Below, one piece after another: positions 41,638-52,994 of a DNA stretch of 64,000 nt. The position numbers and the translations under genes are program-made. Positions within the stretch are counted from its first letter, which is position 1; every line of letters starts with the position of its first letter. The notes beneath the pieces were generated by a model. That model was not told the DNA's origin, made no database searches, and saw only the letters and a list, made by a program, of their open reading frames with translations. Source of the DNA: Globisporangium splendens (Eukaryota > Oomycota > Peronosporomycetes > Pythiales > Pythiaceae); contig VFIW01000027.1 in NCBI GenBank assembly GCA_006386115.1, positions 124,001-188,000 on the forward strand, written 5' to 3'.

Positions 41638-43598
41638 ATGGCGTGCTTGGACCCCACGGCCATCACTACTTTTGCCCTGTGGCTTGTGATCCTGCTCATC
41701 CACTTGCTTTCGAGCGCCTTCTATACAGCGGTGGCGTACGTCTATCACAAGCTCCCGACTACTTTGCTGAGTGCCGACTTGAACGCATATCAGCTCACGA
41801 TCGACATGAAGTGCTTACCAGGAATCGTAGCATTTCATGCGATCTGTGCAACGTTGCACGTGCTGTTCTTTCTCGAAATGACGGTGCAGTCGGTTCGGCA
41901 ACGCACTTGGCATTTCCATCGCTGCAACAACTGTCTTCGTGCCACAGCAGCCTCATCACCGACAACTGCGCAGGTTCCGAGTTCCGCGAATTCGCGCAAA
42001 CTACAGATTGCACCATTCTCGACCAGTTTGCGCCAGCTCAGTGAAGCCACGAACAGCGGGAAGCTCGTTAAAATTCGAGATACTTCAAGTTACGTGTGGG
42101 CAAATCCGTTTGGTTCGACTGGACTTTTTGGCGTCAAGGGGAAGCATTTCACGCTCATCTTTCTGGTTCGCGAGACCATCGAGACCTTTCTGCAGTCCGT
42201 TCAAGCCTCCCAGCTCAGTGCTTCGTCCCTCGCGTCTGGCTGAACCGTGTGGCAGTGGCCGTTGTTACCATCAGTTGCTGGTCCACCCCTGCGATCCAAC
42301 AGATCTTCTCGCACAAACCGAGACTCGAGCTGATTCTGTGTCTTCTCTTCGATGTCGCGCTTGATTTCGTCTCGAGCATCGGTGTGCCGACGGTATTGGG
42401 AATGCTGTACTACCCCGATTACGATCCCCATGTGACGGATTTCATTGAGAGCAAGTGGTATGACTTGGTCTGGTACGCGCACCTGACCAACGAATTTCAA
42501 CTGCTCTTCATCCAGTCGTGGTACGATCTGACGAGTCGAGCACTTTTCGCCATCACGCTGTTGCTCTGTCTGGACGACGTGAAATTTCTCGGATCCGATT
42601 CGAGCATCGTGATCACCCGGCCGGAGCGAATGAGAGCTCCTGGCCAACGCATGAAATGGAACAGACGACTCGAGGAGCTGGCGCATTTCTTCTTGGTCGT
42701 GCGGGGTTGCGTGGTCTTGGCTCTTCACGTCGAACCTGTAGGAGGGCGATGTAAGTTCGATTGTTCAGTGCAAGTCCGACCATGGCACACATCGAAGACT
42801 GCGTGTGCCTTCCTTGCCATCGACTGTCAACAACACGACGGGATGGTCGGTGAAGTGGCCGAAGTTGAGGAAATCTGGGCTGACATTGAGCCGAAGTACC
42901 TCAAGATGGTATCAGTCACGGGCTGCTCTGAGCTCCACATACCCCCAAGCATACGCACCTTTTCTCAACTTGGCGGTCTGTATTTATACGATTTGACTCT
43001 CGTGGAGTGGTCCGCGGAAGCAGCCCTGACCAAGGACAGCCACTCGAGTATCCACCATTTGGCTTTCGTGACTGTCAACATGTCGACTTTTGGGAACGGC
43101 TCCGTTTTCCCTCCAGGACTTGTGTCGACCGATTTCCCGCCCACGCTGTGATTGGCATTCCTCGCTCAGAGCGGACTGAGTGATCTGCCACCCAACTTGG
43201 ACGAACTTTGGTCTCAGAATATCAACTTGATCCTTGGAGCAAACAGCTTCGCCAAGGTTCCCGAGGTGCTGTTGCGCATGGATCTGATGAGGTTGATTCT
43301 TAACTACAATCCACTTGCTGAACTACCTGCTGGGATCTTTGAAACATCTTCACTGCAGTGGCTGCAGATCGTTGGTCTGCCCATGCAAGAATCCCCAGCA
43401 AACGTCAACCTCAATTCGGCACTCGTTGGATTAGACTTCAGCTTGACGAACGTATCATCGTTGCTGCCGTGGATGCTTTCGCCCACATTCGTGAACCAAG
43501 TGAAGGTCTCTGGTGGTGGTTCTCCGCATTGCACTCAACTCCAGGCTCGACAGGACGCTAAAAGTACCCAACTGGCGGCCAACTTTTGTGCAAGTTAG
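41638..43598 (+). pseudogene. Membrane-LRR family gene, copy 2, frameshift and in-frame stop
   Basis: It starts MACLDPTAITTFALWLVILL and runs through several helices to 42243. Compared with copy 1, one base is missing near 42227 (CTCAGTGC-TTCGT against CTCAGCGAATTTGT). The reading then continues in the next frame as CFVPRVWLNRVAVAVVT and FVSSIGVPTVLGMLYYP. C-terminal leucine-rich repeats follow (LRTFSQLGGLYLYDL-type, LPPNLDELW, LMRLILNYNPLAELPAGIF). A TGA at 43149-43151 interrupts the LRR section in frame. Two independent breaks suggest a pseudogene, though a sequencing slip could explain the first. Intact relatives would be receptor-like or membrane-sensor proteins of unknown role. Confidence 0.7.
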
Positions 43599-43744
43599 AA
43601 CCAAATCTTGTTGCGTTCTCACAAAACAAGCAAACAAAAACATTACATTTGAAATTGTTCATAGCAGCAGTCCATTATTGATGAGCAAGAACCTGCGCAG
43701 CTGAATACGCAACGGCGTCTTGCTAATACCTCCTTATGCTACGC

Positions 43745-44818
43745 TTAAACGAGGACAGGGTAGATGTTCTTGCTGTACACAGGGGCGTGCAAGCAAGTCG
43801 CCGTCTGGCCGACCGGAACGTAGTCGAACAGCCAGCAGTTGTGGCCCACGTTTGGCACAGGGTGCAAGTGGAGACGTCCGGCTTTGTCAAGCGTCTGCAG
43901 ACCGTACAAATCCTTCTTGTACTCGTCCGTGTCCTTCATGTCGATGATCTTGAACGAGCTGAACTTGGTCTCAACCTCGTCAATCGACGCGACATCGGTG
44001 TATTTTCCCAGAATGCACGTCTGCCATGGCGACTGAATGTCGTCTTGAGGAGACGCGAAGAAATGCGCAGCCTTGAGCTTGAGGAAGTTCGCCTTGCGAC
44101 GCTTCTGGTCGTTCGAGCACGTCGTGTTGGCACCGCACTGCTCGAGGTTGTTCACCTTTGGCAAGAACGTGTTGGTCGACAACCAGGCCGCATTGGCGCC
44201 AGCGATCGGAGGACGGTAGGTGTTGATGATCGCGTTAGTCGCCTGGAGATCCTTTCGCGTCGACGAAAGCTCGGTGAAATCGCGCTGGACCTTGCCGTTC
44301 CACGTGGCCGAGCCGTATTTTGAGAAATCAAAGTCCTTGGTATCGATAGCGAACGGTCCAAGCGCTTGCAAGAGCACTTGCAGCGGGATCTGGTCCGATG
44401 CCTGGGGGCCGTAGAAGATGCCGTTGCCGTCGCCAGCCATACTGATGAAGCTGTGGACCTTGTGATCGTCCATTTCTTCAATCACACCTCGGGCCACAGA
44501 GGCACCTTGCGAGTGCGCCAGAAAGTGGTATCCGTTCTTGAAGCGCGCATCAGAGCTCACGATGCTTCGAATCTGCTTAATTGCACCCTGGATTTGGGAG
44601 TAGATGGACGTCTTCACGGAGCACTCCACTTGGCAAAAGTCGAGTGCGACGTACGCGCGTCCTTCGGCCGTGAGGTTCTTTTCAATGACGTGGCCGTTCG
44701 TCTTGTTGCCCGTGGCGCCGTGGAAAAAGATCACAGGGTATGCCGCCTCGGTGGTTTGTGCGGCACCGAGGGAGGCTGCCGCGATGGCCGCGACGAGGTT
44801 GGTTAGTTTTCCGAACAT
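43745..44818 (-). CDS. Secreted palmitoyl-protein thioesterase (PPT-like)
   Basis: An intronless 357-aa protein has a signal peptide (cut near residue 25, LGAAQTTEA). The alpha/beta-hydrolase landmarks are PVIFFHGATGNKT, the nucleophile elbow FLAHSQGASV with Ser103, and a late GHNCW with His326 as the likely catalytic His. Several Cys pairs support secretion. PPTs remove thioester-linked fatty acids from Cys in proteins. The lysosomal animal enzyme is about 306 aa, and oomycete forms are longer and often multi-copy. The start agrees with the signal peptide. Confidence 0.88.
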   Translation of the reverse strand: MFGKLTNLVAAIAAASLGAAQTTEAAYPVIFFHGATGNKTNGHVIEKNLTAEGRAYVALDFCQVECSVKTSIYSQIQGAIKQIRSIVSSDARFKNGYHFLAHSQGASVARGVIEEMDDHKVHSFISMAGDGNGIFYGPQASDQIPLQVLLQALGPFAIDTKDFDFSKYGSATWNGKVQRDFTELSSTRKDLQATNAIINTYRPPIAGANAAWLSTNTFLPKVNNLEQCGANTTCSNDQKRRKANFLKLKAAHFFASPQDDIQSPWQTCILGKYTDVASIDEVETKFSSFKIIDMKDTDEYKKDLYGLQTLDKAGRLHLHPVPNVGHNCWLFDYVPVGQTATCLHAPVYSKNIYPVLV

Positions 44819-47800
44819 TGTGGTGCGACTTGAGCTCGAGCTGGCGAATTACACTATGAACACACACAACGTCCAGTGGTGCTCCATCGGCGCAGGTGTC
44901 ACAGAGAATGCATCATCATCTCGAGGGGGCGACAAGATTCGACTCGGATCCTCGTGTGTATTCATGCACTTGCATCGAGATGTGCAACTCTCCACAATCG
45001 TCAACGAACTTGACAAGGCACCAAAAGTGAGATGGGGGTCAGTCAGTGTACAATAGTCAGATAACTGGAGATGCGCTCACTGACGCAAATCATCTTGCTG
45101 GTTCAGTGTACAGTCCACCGGTTGGTTCTCTCGCAGACGCAATTGATTATGACCCTGCTTCTGTTGTGCTCTCGAAGGGCCGAAGCACGATTTGAAACCT
45201 GCTGATTGCCAAGCTGTCAGGTTTGTCACAGACAGGAACGAAGACCGATTGCATGGAAGTTCTAATAAGGTGTGCTGGTGAACACAAAACTACATGATCA
45301 ACGACGCCAAAAGAAAGGTGACGCGTGAGACTGTGACCAGTTCACTTGGTTCTATAATATCTGCAACCTCGACAATTCGTCCCTGACAGTTGGTGAGGTT
45401 CGATCACCGTTGCAATTCGTCCCTAATTGAAGTGTGGGAATCAAATCGCTTGCTGTTGCTACTCTCTATGTTTACTCGAACCACGACAAGACCTGCGCTA
45501 ATCTACGGTGATTACAGCTCGATTAATCAATCACTCAGCGGGACAAAATCGATATTTTTCAATCCATAGAGGGCCAGAAAGCGTGCGTTCTGATCACATC
45601 TGATGGGGCGAAAAGATAATCTAGACTTGTTAGAAAGCTATGTTGGGCTTTCTTCACTGTCAGAATGACACGGTCCAGCGAAATGATAAATAGGCTGTCG
45701 ATCGCGTACTTCTCCGATCTGATAGAGTGCGTTTGATCTATCAACTTCCAGAACGCGTTTGCTACATGTCTGAAATGCTCGTCGCATTGTGCGTCACATC
45801 ATGTTTTAAAAAGCAAAAAAACGCGGGAAACAGTTCAAATGTCACGCCATTTGCACTATTGACTTGGAACCTCAAAAGGTTTTTTGCAGTTCCCTCAATT
45901 TTCACCGCTCCGAAAAAATAAAAGAAGGACACTGCTTCTTTTGAGCCAATCAATTCAGTTGTTTCAGCGTTCAAATTTAGTGTCACTGAAAAGTGAGGTT
46001 TTACTCATGTGTCCAATCATCTTTGCAAGGTTGTTGTCTGCAAACCTAAATGTTAACAATGTGGTCTGCCATTTTGTGTACCCTGTCCCATTTGTGTCAT
46101 GCTTATTCGATACGAATAATTTAAAGAGTCATGTGTTCAAGTGTGCCACAAAGAAACACAAAAACGGCCGCAGATTTGTGCTGGTGCCAAGCTTCGAAGA
46201 CACCGTCGGAGCAGCCTTCACTGGTGCCAGCTAGTTGGCGGTTGCCGGTCAATTCTAAATGAGAGGCTTCTGGTACTCACAGCTCTACCTACACACCTGA
46301 AAAGACTTCAAAGACTCAAGTGAGAAGTTTTCTTGCACCAAATAAACCACAATTTGAGGGACCCTACTCACTGATTGGTCAGACAACTCAAGCGACCTCT
46401 CGCTCTGAACCCATCTGAAATTTCCTAAGCGTCTGATTGGCTGATTCAGGGGTTCTGTTGGACAAATTCGAATTAGCCCATCATTTGTCACTCACTGCCT
46501 CTATGAATCCACACAGTGCCATTCGATAAGACAGGTACTCAAGCCTATCAAAGGCGACACACCAAACGCAGTGTGTCCCACACAATGATATCACTCAAGT
46601 TCACAACCAATCATCCTAAGCACTATTAAATACACACAGAGAGGACCACAGCACTTCTCATTTCGCCACATGCCATCTTTATCGTTCCTCCTCCGTCCAC
46701 ATCTATCAGACCGTTTCTTTGACATGTTTCTGTTGCGCTCTTGATGTGCCGGGCACCATTTGAAACGTGGTAGGACATTTTTTGCTGGCCATTTTTGCAG
46801 TTTAACCTACCCTCCAAAAACCTCGAAATGATGGCATAAAAAGTGCAGCCTGTTGAGGTCAATGAAAACCTGGCCAATTGATCCTGTCTCCAAAGCTTGC
46901 GTTTTCAATCTATCTATCACAACATGGTCTTGCAGTTCTCGGCAAGGATTTCTTTGCGTGGTTCAGTTTATTGGAAAGGACCCAAAAATCGAGGTATCAA
47001 GATATCATCACATACAGTTCTAGCGCCTGCTGCGGCATAAACAACTACAGAGCAGCTTGATTAGCAGTTGAGCAGTTCATTCTAGATTCTATGAAGTCTC
47101 GCGAGCAAACATAATGCAGAGTGGCCGCCACGTCGACGATGCACTTGGAGCTGCCTATTTTCACCATCACTGAATTGAAGTAACTTTGACAGGAAAATGA
47201 CGATCGTCATCTGCGTATCACTGCAAAAAGCTTGCAGAAATTGCATTTGGCAGCAGATCAAATAATCCAGCTCCGACAAGGTATCTTTGCCCCCTCCTCC
47301 TCCCTCTCCCCAAACCAAAGCTGCAGGCAGTAGCAAGTGCACCTTCTCTCGCGTCAGCACTGTACCTGATGCTTGCTTGGATTGAGATCTGCAACCTGTT
47401 TTCTCACGGACAGTCCTCGTCGAACACGGAAGTGCATATCATAAATGGCGCGTATCCTTTGAGAGCATGCACCAGGCGGTAAGACAGACTCAGCGATGCA
47501 CCCGAGGTCGAAGTTCCCAGGATAGTTGGCTACTTAACTGCGGCGGCATCGGCAGACCTGTTGATCAGCACTTTACATGAGACCCGTTAAAGTGCGTGGC
47601 TGTTTCACGCATTTATGCGAAAAGGACTCATCAAAGCACGTATTGAGAGGCGCGTGCGTGCAATCCAATTCGCAAAGGATGCGGTCGTCATTTCGAAGAG
47701 ACAATCAATGTCGAAAGCAGCAACGATAAAAGAGACTGTCGAGGTGTCATCCAGATAAACTACTGAACAGTGAGGTATACACTTGTTTATTTCAGTAGCT

Positions 47801-48018
47801 TTTCGTTGTCTCAGACTTCTGAATCTGAGCCATCAGATGAGACTCAGTTCATAAAGTTTGAAACAGAACATCCAGCTTCCAAATAGAGGTCGATGTTTAA
47901 AACAAGAGGGAAAGAATTCACAACAGAGGAAACCGAAAGAGAGAGGGGAAATGAGCTCCTGCTTCGTGGCACAATCTTTCGTGCGCTCCGTCCGTCATCC
48001 AGACCCTCCGTCGCCGCG
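44819..48018. other. 3.2 kb AT-rich gene-poor region
   Basis: No supported gene was found. It is AT-rich with many stops in all frames. It contains the second copy of the 59-base repeat at 45545-45605, downstream of which no membrane-LRR gene remains. A C/T-rich stretch at 47283-47318 and several short frames without similarity are present. It is probably degraded elements and decayed gene copies plus the promoter of the Pho88-ankyrin gene. Confidence 0.45.
45545..45605 (+). repeat. Dispersed 59-61-base repeat, copy 2
   Basis: This matches 41418-41476 at about 85% in the same orientation (GCGTTCTGATCACATCTGATG core). Confidence 0.75.
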
Positions 48019-49089
48019 ATGGCCGCCAAGCAGTCCCCCATGCGCATGATGATCATGCTCCCCATGATGTTCCTCATGGGCAAGATCGACTTCGAGAACA
48101 GCGCGATCCTGAACTCGGCGCGCGCCGCGTTCCTGCTTTGTCAGGTGGTGTCGCTGCTGCTCGGACTCTACATCAAGAAGAAGATCGAGGAGAAGAACGA
48201 CACGCGCAAGATCTACGTGCCCGGCGCCAAGTCGCCCTTCGACCCCACGCCCAACTACGACGACGTGACCGAGACCACGTACGTGATCCACGAGCTCACC
48301 AAGGTCAACGAGTTCATCAAGCAGACGTGTATCGGCGCGGCCATCTCGTCGTTCATCCACTTTAAGTTGGGCGTCAACCACGTGGTGCTTATTCAGGCCG
48401 TGATGACCCCGATGAACCTCTGGGACAACCAGCTCGTCAAGGCGTACGTGCTCGGCCGCCAAACTGGTCGCATGTGGGGCGAGCGCATTGAAGGGGAGAC
48501 GAACGAAGAAGCCGCGGTCGCTAACGGCATCACCCCTGACGGTACTGTTGACGCGCAGCCAGTGAAGAGCAACGTGAAGAAGATGAGCTCGATTGATCTC
48601 ACCCCTGCCGAAGCCATCACGAAGGCGTTGAACGACGGCGCGGAAGCCGATTTCGACGAACTCTGGTCCGTCGTGAAGAGCTCCGTGAACGCCGTCTCGA
48701 AGGAAGATCATTGGACTGCGCTTATGGTTGCGTGCGGCTCGCCAATTGACACCACGGACTTCATCTTCAACATCGTCAGTGCTGGTGCCGACGTGACCGC
48801 TGTGGACGGAGACGGATGGTCGGCGTTGCACTGGAGCGCGTACCACGGCCGTCCTGAGGCTGCGGAGACCTTGCTGGAGGCGTGCCAACTGGATCTTCTT
48901 TCGGAGCTTCTGCAGATCAAGGCGTCGGACGGCCGCACCGCAAAGGAAATCGCGAAGGAGGAGAACCATTCGGATGTTGTCGACATCATCAACAAGTTCG
49001 CGGACGTGGCGGCGTCGGCGTCGGTCACGAAGGACGACGCGGAACTTCGCCAGCGCAAGCCAGTGACGTCGGTTGAGGATGTGGATTAA
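48019..49089 (+). CDS. Pho88/SND3-type ER protein fused to ankyrin repeats
   Basis: An intronless 356-aa frame starts MAAKQSPMRMMIMLPMMFLM. The N-terminal 170 residues match the Pho88/SND3 family: a first helix followed by KIDFENSAILNSARAAFLLC, a second helix LLLGLYIKKKIEEKNDTRKI, YVPG, TTYVIHELTKVNEFIKQT, then HFKLGVNHVVLIQAVMTPMN. Fungal Pho88 stops soon after. Here an acidic linker leads to ankyrin repeats at about residues 235-330 (HWTALMVACGSPIDTTDFI; GWSALHWSAYHGRPEAAETL; GRTAKEIAKEENHSDVVDII). SND3 helps target membrane proteins to the ER, so the repeats may add a binding platform, which is inference. The ATG at 48019 matches the family start, although the frame opens at 47893. Confidence 0.85.
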   Translation: MAAKQSPMRMMIMLPMMFLMGKIDFENSAILNSARAAFLLCQVVSLLLGLYIKKKIEEKNDTRKIYVPGAKSPFDPTPNYDDVTETTYVIHELTKVNEFIKQTCIGAAISSFIHFKLGVNHVVLIQAVMTPMNLWDNQLVKAYVLGRQTGRMWGERIEGETNEEAAVANGITPDGTVDAQPVKSNVKKMSSIDLTPAEAITKALNDGAEADFDELWSVVKSSVNAVSKEDHWTALMVACGSPIDTTDFIFNIVSAGADVTAVDGDGWSALHWSAYHGRPEAAETLLEACQLDLLSELLQIKASDGRTAKEIAKEENHSDVVDIINKFADVAASASVTKDDAELRQRKPVTSVEDVD

Positions 49090-49663
49090 TCGAAAACGCG
49101 GAACTCTAGATGCATTTTCCGTTCTTGCGCATGGCGCTCATTCTGTTAGGAGGAAGGCGGGCTCGCTGCTGCAGAGCACTGAAGTGCAGGCAGCGAGGTC
49201 ACCTTCATGCATTTTGTTAAACGAATCCTATTCTTTTTTTTGCATCGAGATCGAATCACATAATCGAACAAAAAGTCCGACCAGTTTTATTGCGCAACTG
49301 GTGGGTACCGGTATTACACCGATACAAACTACTAACCCAACTCTCGAAAAAACCTGACAGGACAATGAAGGTTTTTATAAACCCTGAAATAACTAGGGTT
49401 CGTCAATGTTCCGTTTTTCTTTAACCCTTCTGCTATTAAAACACCAACCATTTCAAAGCATGATTGCGATTTTTATGTTGCATTGTTGCCATTTCAGTAT
49501 GCAATTTCTACCTGTATCATTTAATAATCAATAACCTCGATGAATTAAACTTTCGGAGCTGTCCAAAAAACTGGACTTGTCGTGATCTATCATTTTTTGT
49601 CGAACTCTCTGTCCTTTTTTTGTTGTTCAAGGTGCCTCTTCAACACAACCAAGTAGGAGACGC
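49090..49663. other. AT-rich spacer downstream of Pho88-ankyrin gene
   Basis: There are 574 bases with T-rich stretches. A short hairpin (AACCCT...AGGGTT) lies at 49379-49399, near the 3' end of the preceding gene. No gene was seen. Confidence 0.45.
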
Positions 49664-50302
49664 ATGAGGTGTTCGCCAAAATGTGAGCAAAGTACGCAAG
49701 TTTCGACTGAGAGTGATGTTGTCTGCAGAAGGTGAGTACGCACTTAGTAATGTGAAGAGAAACAGTAAGTGCGATTCAACACTTGTGCTGGACATGCAGG
49801 CGAACCTTGGCGCGAGATCCGAGTCCGAAAACTGAGCGATCTCTCATGTGTTTGCAATGCTCCCTTGATATTGCTCAGGCAGTGAGAGCAACACTACTTC
49901 GGTTCGTTTCTCTTTGTAACGAAATATATCTGGCTTTGTCACTATCGTTAATAGAGATCATGCTTACAAAGTTCCCAGTTGCTGCGCAGTTCGCTGAGAG
50001 GCTACTGCTGGCGAAAGAATAGAATGTGCTGGGGTGCGCCATACTGATTGTAGCGGAGCTCTCATGGCACTTGCTTTCCGCGAACCGATCGCCACGAGGA
50101 GAAAGGCACAACAAACGGCGACAAGAGCAAGGAACTCAAAGACGACCTCGAGAAGGAGTGGTCTGAACCCGAAGAGCAGTGGAACCACGCGCACTTGTGT
50201 GACACCGAGAGCGACGTCCTCGCCAAGTGCTTACACGAGCGAAAGCAGTCAGTTTCGCCGAGCAAACGACAAGCACGGGAAGACGATGTAGAGCATGCTT
50301 AA
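49664..50302 (+). CDS. Possible three-exon gene, Cys-containing charged protein
   Basis: A phase-consistent model joins 49664-49731 (MRCSPKCEQSTQVSTESDVV), 49800-49881 (with LMCLQCS) and 50054-50302. This gives 132 aa with GT-AG introns of 68 and 172 bases. The last exon is long, charged and coding-like (HEEKGTTNGDKSKELKDDLE and EWSEPEEQWNHAHLCDTESD). Cys pairs in exons 1-2 could be a small zinc site. No family is recognised. If intron 2 is not spliced, the frame closes at 50022. Support is by splice consistency only. Confidence 0.4.
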
Positions 50303-50794
50303 GCTTTGTCAGGTGCTGCAGTGTATTTGTGATAGTGTCCCGAAAACGCTTTTAAGTAACAAGAAAGTGTTGGTGCAGACAACTCTGCCTCGCCTCCACA
50401 CGGCCACAGACTACCCCACATCAAGCGCGCACTTGCTGCATCAGTTCACATTATGAAGTACGCACTCACCCTTGGTCAGGCATTTCACTCTCAGTCGAAA
50501 GCATGCGTGCTTGACTCACATTTTGGCGACTGCTCTCAAGTGCAGATCCAACATGGGTACACTTGATACAGAAAAGGGACATTTGAAGACACCAAAAAAA
50601 GTACCCTACAATCAAAATGTACATCATCATGAGCACCCTCTTTTCCACAAGTATGTTTAAAAGGATCAGGAAAGCAAACGAGTCGACGGGTTCACTAAAG
50701 ATCCCGATTTGTGAACGCATCGAGCGCCGTCATCCTGCTTTTCTCTCTCGTTCCCAGCCTTCGTCAACACTCGCACCTGACAACCCAACTCGCC
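50303..50794. other. Upstream region of P450 copy 1
   Basis: There are 492 bases without a supported ORF, holding the P450 promoter. A frame open from 50711 lacks an ATG before 50795. Confidence 0.45.
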
Positions 50795-52528
50795 ATGGCT
50801 GTTCTCGCTGTGTCTCCAGCCAGCGTGTGCTATGCGCTGCTCGCAATTGCGCTCTCGGCATCCGTCGTGACGCTCGGCAGCGCACTGCGTCTCAAACTGC
50901 GGATCGCGAAAGGACTGGCGAGCGTACCTGGACCCCAGGGCACGTTCTTGCTCGGGCTGCTCCCCGCAGTGCTGAAACACAAAACTCGGATCCACGATTT
51001 CGTGGTATGTTCATCAAGTTTTAGTATTATTTTGACCAAAGTCTCATCAACTGTGTCGGCGCATATGTAGAACGAGCTGCTGGAAATCTACGGCGGACGA
51101 ATGAGAATACCTTGGAATATCTTCGGCAACGGCGCCCTCTATGTAAGTGCAATGCATAGATGTAAAGTGCTCTCGCCTGTATCCTGAGCGGACCAAGACA
51201 TTTTTTCTTATTTTTCATCGCCTGACTTGTCATACTATGACTGCCAACTGCAGGTCACGACTCCTGAAAATGTCCAGCACATTCTCGTCACCAACCACAG
51301 CAATTACATCAAATCTCAGCGCTTCATTCGAGCTACGGGGAGGGTGTTTGGCAAGTCGTTGCTCGCGCTGAACCACGCGCACACGGCCGACAATGGCGAG
51401 ATGGTGCGGATCCAGCGCAAAGTCGCTGTCAAGGTGTTCACGACGTCCAACTTTCGAGTATTCTCGGAGCAAATTTTCCACAAATATGCCGAGAAAATGG
51501 TCGAAATCGTGAAATCGCAAGGTGGGAAGTGCGACATGCACGAGATCAGCTCGCAGTACACGCTTCAGTCCATTTTCGATATCGCCTGCGGCATCTCTCT
51601 GCAAGACGTGGATCCAACACTCGGTCTCAGCTTTATCAAAGCCATGGACTACGTGTTCTCCTACATCTCGGTCCGGCTGTTGGCCAAGCCGTACTACAAA
51701 TATCTGTGGTGGTGTATGCCGAGCGAATATGAGATGAAGCGCAATGAACAGATCATGATCGATCTGGCTGAGAGTATTCTGGGTCCAAGGTTGCAAGAAA
51801 GCGACGGCGAACTCGCCAAGCACTCGGATATCGCATCGTTGTTTATCAGGAAAGCGCGTGAGCTGGAAGGCGAAGGAGCTGCTGTGCTGGATGTGTCAAC
51901 GCTTCGCTCGATCTTCTTGAGCTTCATCTTTGCGGGAAAAGACACCACATCATCTGCCATCACCTACACGATGTATGCACTCGCGCAGTACCCGAAAGTC
52001 CAGGAAAAGCTTGCGGAAGAGCTCCAGCAGGTGAAAAGCGCGACCTTCACCTACGAAGATGTCAAGAGCATGCGATACCTGGATGCCATTGTAAGCGAAA
52101 CGCTGCGGTTATACCCGACAGTGCCGTCAAACGTGAAGCTTGCGGTAAAAGACGACTACCTCCCTGACGGGACGTTCGTTCCTGCAGGCGCTGAAATTGC
52201 GTACCACACTTGGTACATGGGTCGCCACAATCCGATCTTTGGCGATGATCCGCTTGTGTTCCGTCCGGAGCGGTGGCTCGAGATGAAGACTCGTCCGAGT
52301 GCGTACGACTTCCCAGTGTTCCAAGCGGGTCCGCGGATCTGCCTCGGCATGAACATGGCGTTGGCGGAGACCAAGATGTTTGTGGCTGTGATGGTGCGTC
52401 ACTTTCACGTAAAGATCCAAAGTGGTGAGCAAGTTGAGGGTCGCCGATACATTCTCGCGCCGACGCTGACAATGGAAGGTGGGCTTCCCTTACAGCTGAC
52501 GCCAAGAATGCAGGCGCCATCAAACTGA
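50795..52528 (+). CDS. Cytochrome P450 monooxygenase, copy 1
   Basis: Exons are 50795-51004, 51071-51142 and 51254-52528, giving 518 aa. The N-terminal membrane anchor (SVCYALLAIALSASVVTLGS) and a proline hinge (VPGPQGTFLLGLLPA) are present. The I-helix oxygen motif is FAGKDTTSSAIT, the K-helix ExxR is ETLRLYP, and the heme loop FQAGPRICLGMNMA holds thiolate Cys457. It is an ER-bound monooxygenase of the oomycete type, with the CYP4/CYP86-like order of motifs. The substrate is unknown, and fatty-acid or sterol-like molecules are possible. Exons 2 and 3 have exactly the same lengths as in the copy at 53.8 kb. Confidence 0.95.
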
Positions 52529-52994
52529 GCAGCTGGAGAGCAACCAGTTTGAAGGTATAAAGCGTGTCGCTGTCATGTGGAGGCATACGGGGAGGCAGCC
52601 TTATTGGCATCTGTATTTCTAACAGATAATGGAAGTCTGTTTGCGTGCCTCGGATTGCAATAGCCTTTGATGTTGGGCTGCAAGTGCGCATCTGGATGAA
52701 TAACGAAATGGGTTGTCGTACGCAGTGAAGAAACAGTGTAACGCATACGAGTTCTCATTGCTGGGATCACCTGTGGTAAGCTCCCATCTCCCCTGCTCCT
52801 ACCGTGGCTTTGTCCAGCACGGCTCAGTTTCCTTAAACCTTCCCATACACTTCCTTGCATCGGGGTCGGTCCGCATCCCGACGATTGCCCAATGGTGCGT
52901 ATGGCTGCTGAGATATCTGCATGGTTGCCGTGTATTATGTCATGACCTCTCACATTGCTAGTGTCTACCTTGACAAGATGATCTGATGGTCCAA
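52529..52994. other. Spacer between P450 copy 1 and its pseudogene
   Basis: There are 466 bases downstream of copy 1. No P450 exon 1 remnant could be recognised here and no other gene was seen. Confidence 0.4.

Noticed and set aside
45361..45420. Possible tRNA B-box (GAGGTTCGATCAC)
   Set aside because: No A-box or cloverleaf could be built around it. The similar neighbouring CAATTCGTCCCT copies suggest a small repeat.
47995..48969. 324-aa minus-strand frame opposite the Pho88-ankyrin gene
   Set aside because: It mirrors codon bias of the real gene. Its His/Arg/Leu-rich composition is typical of antisense frames.
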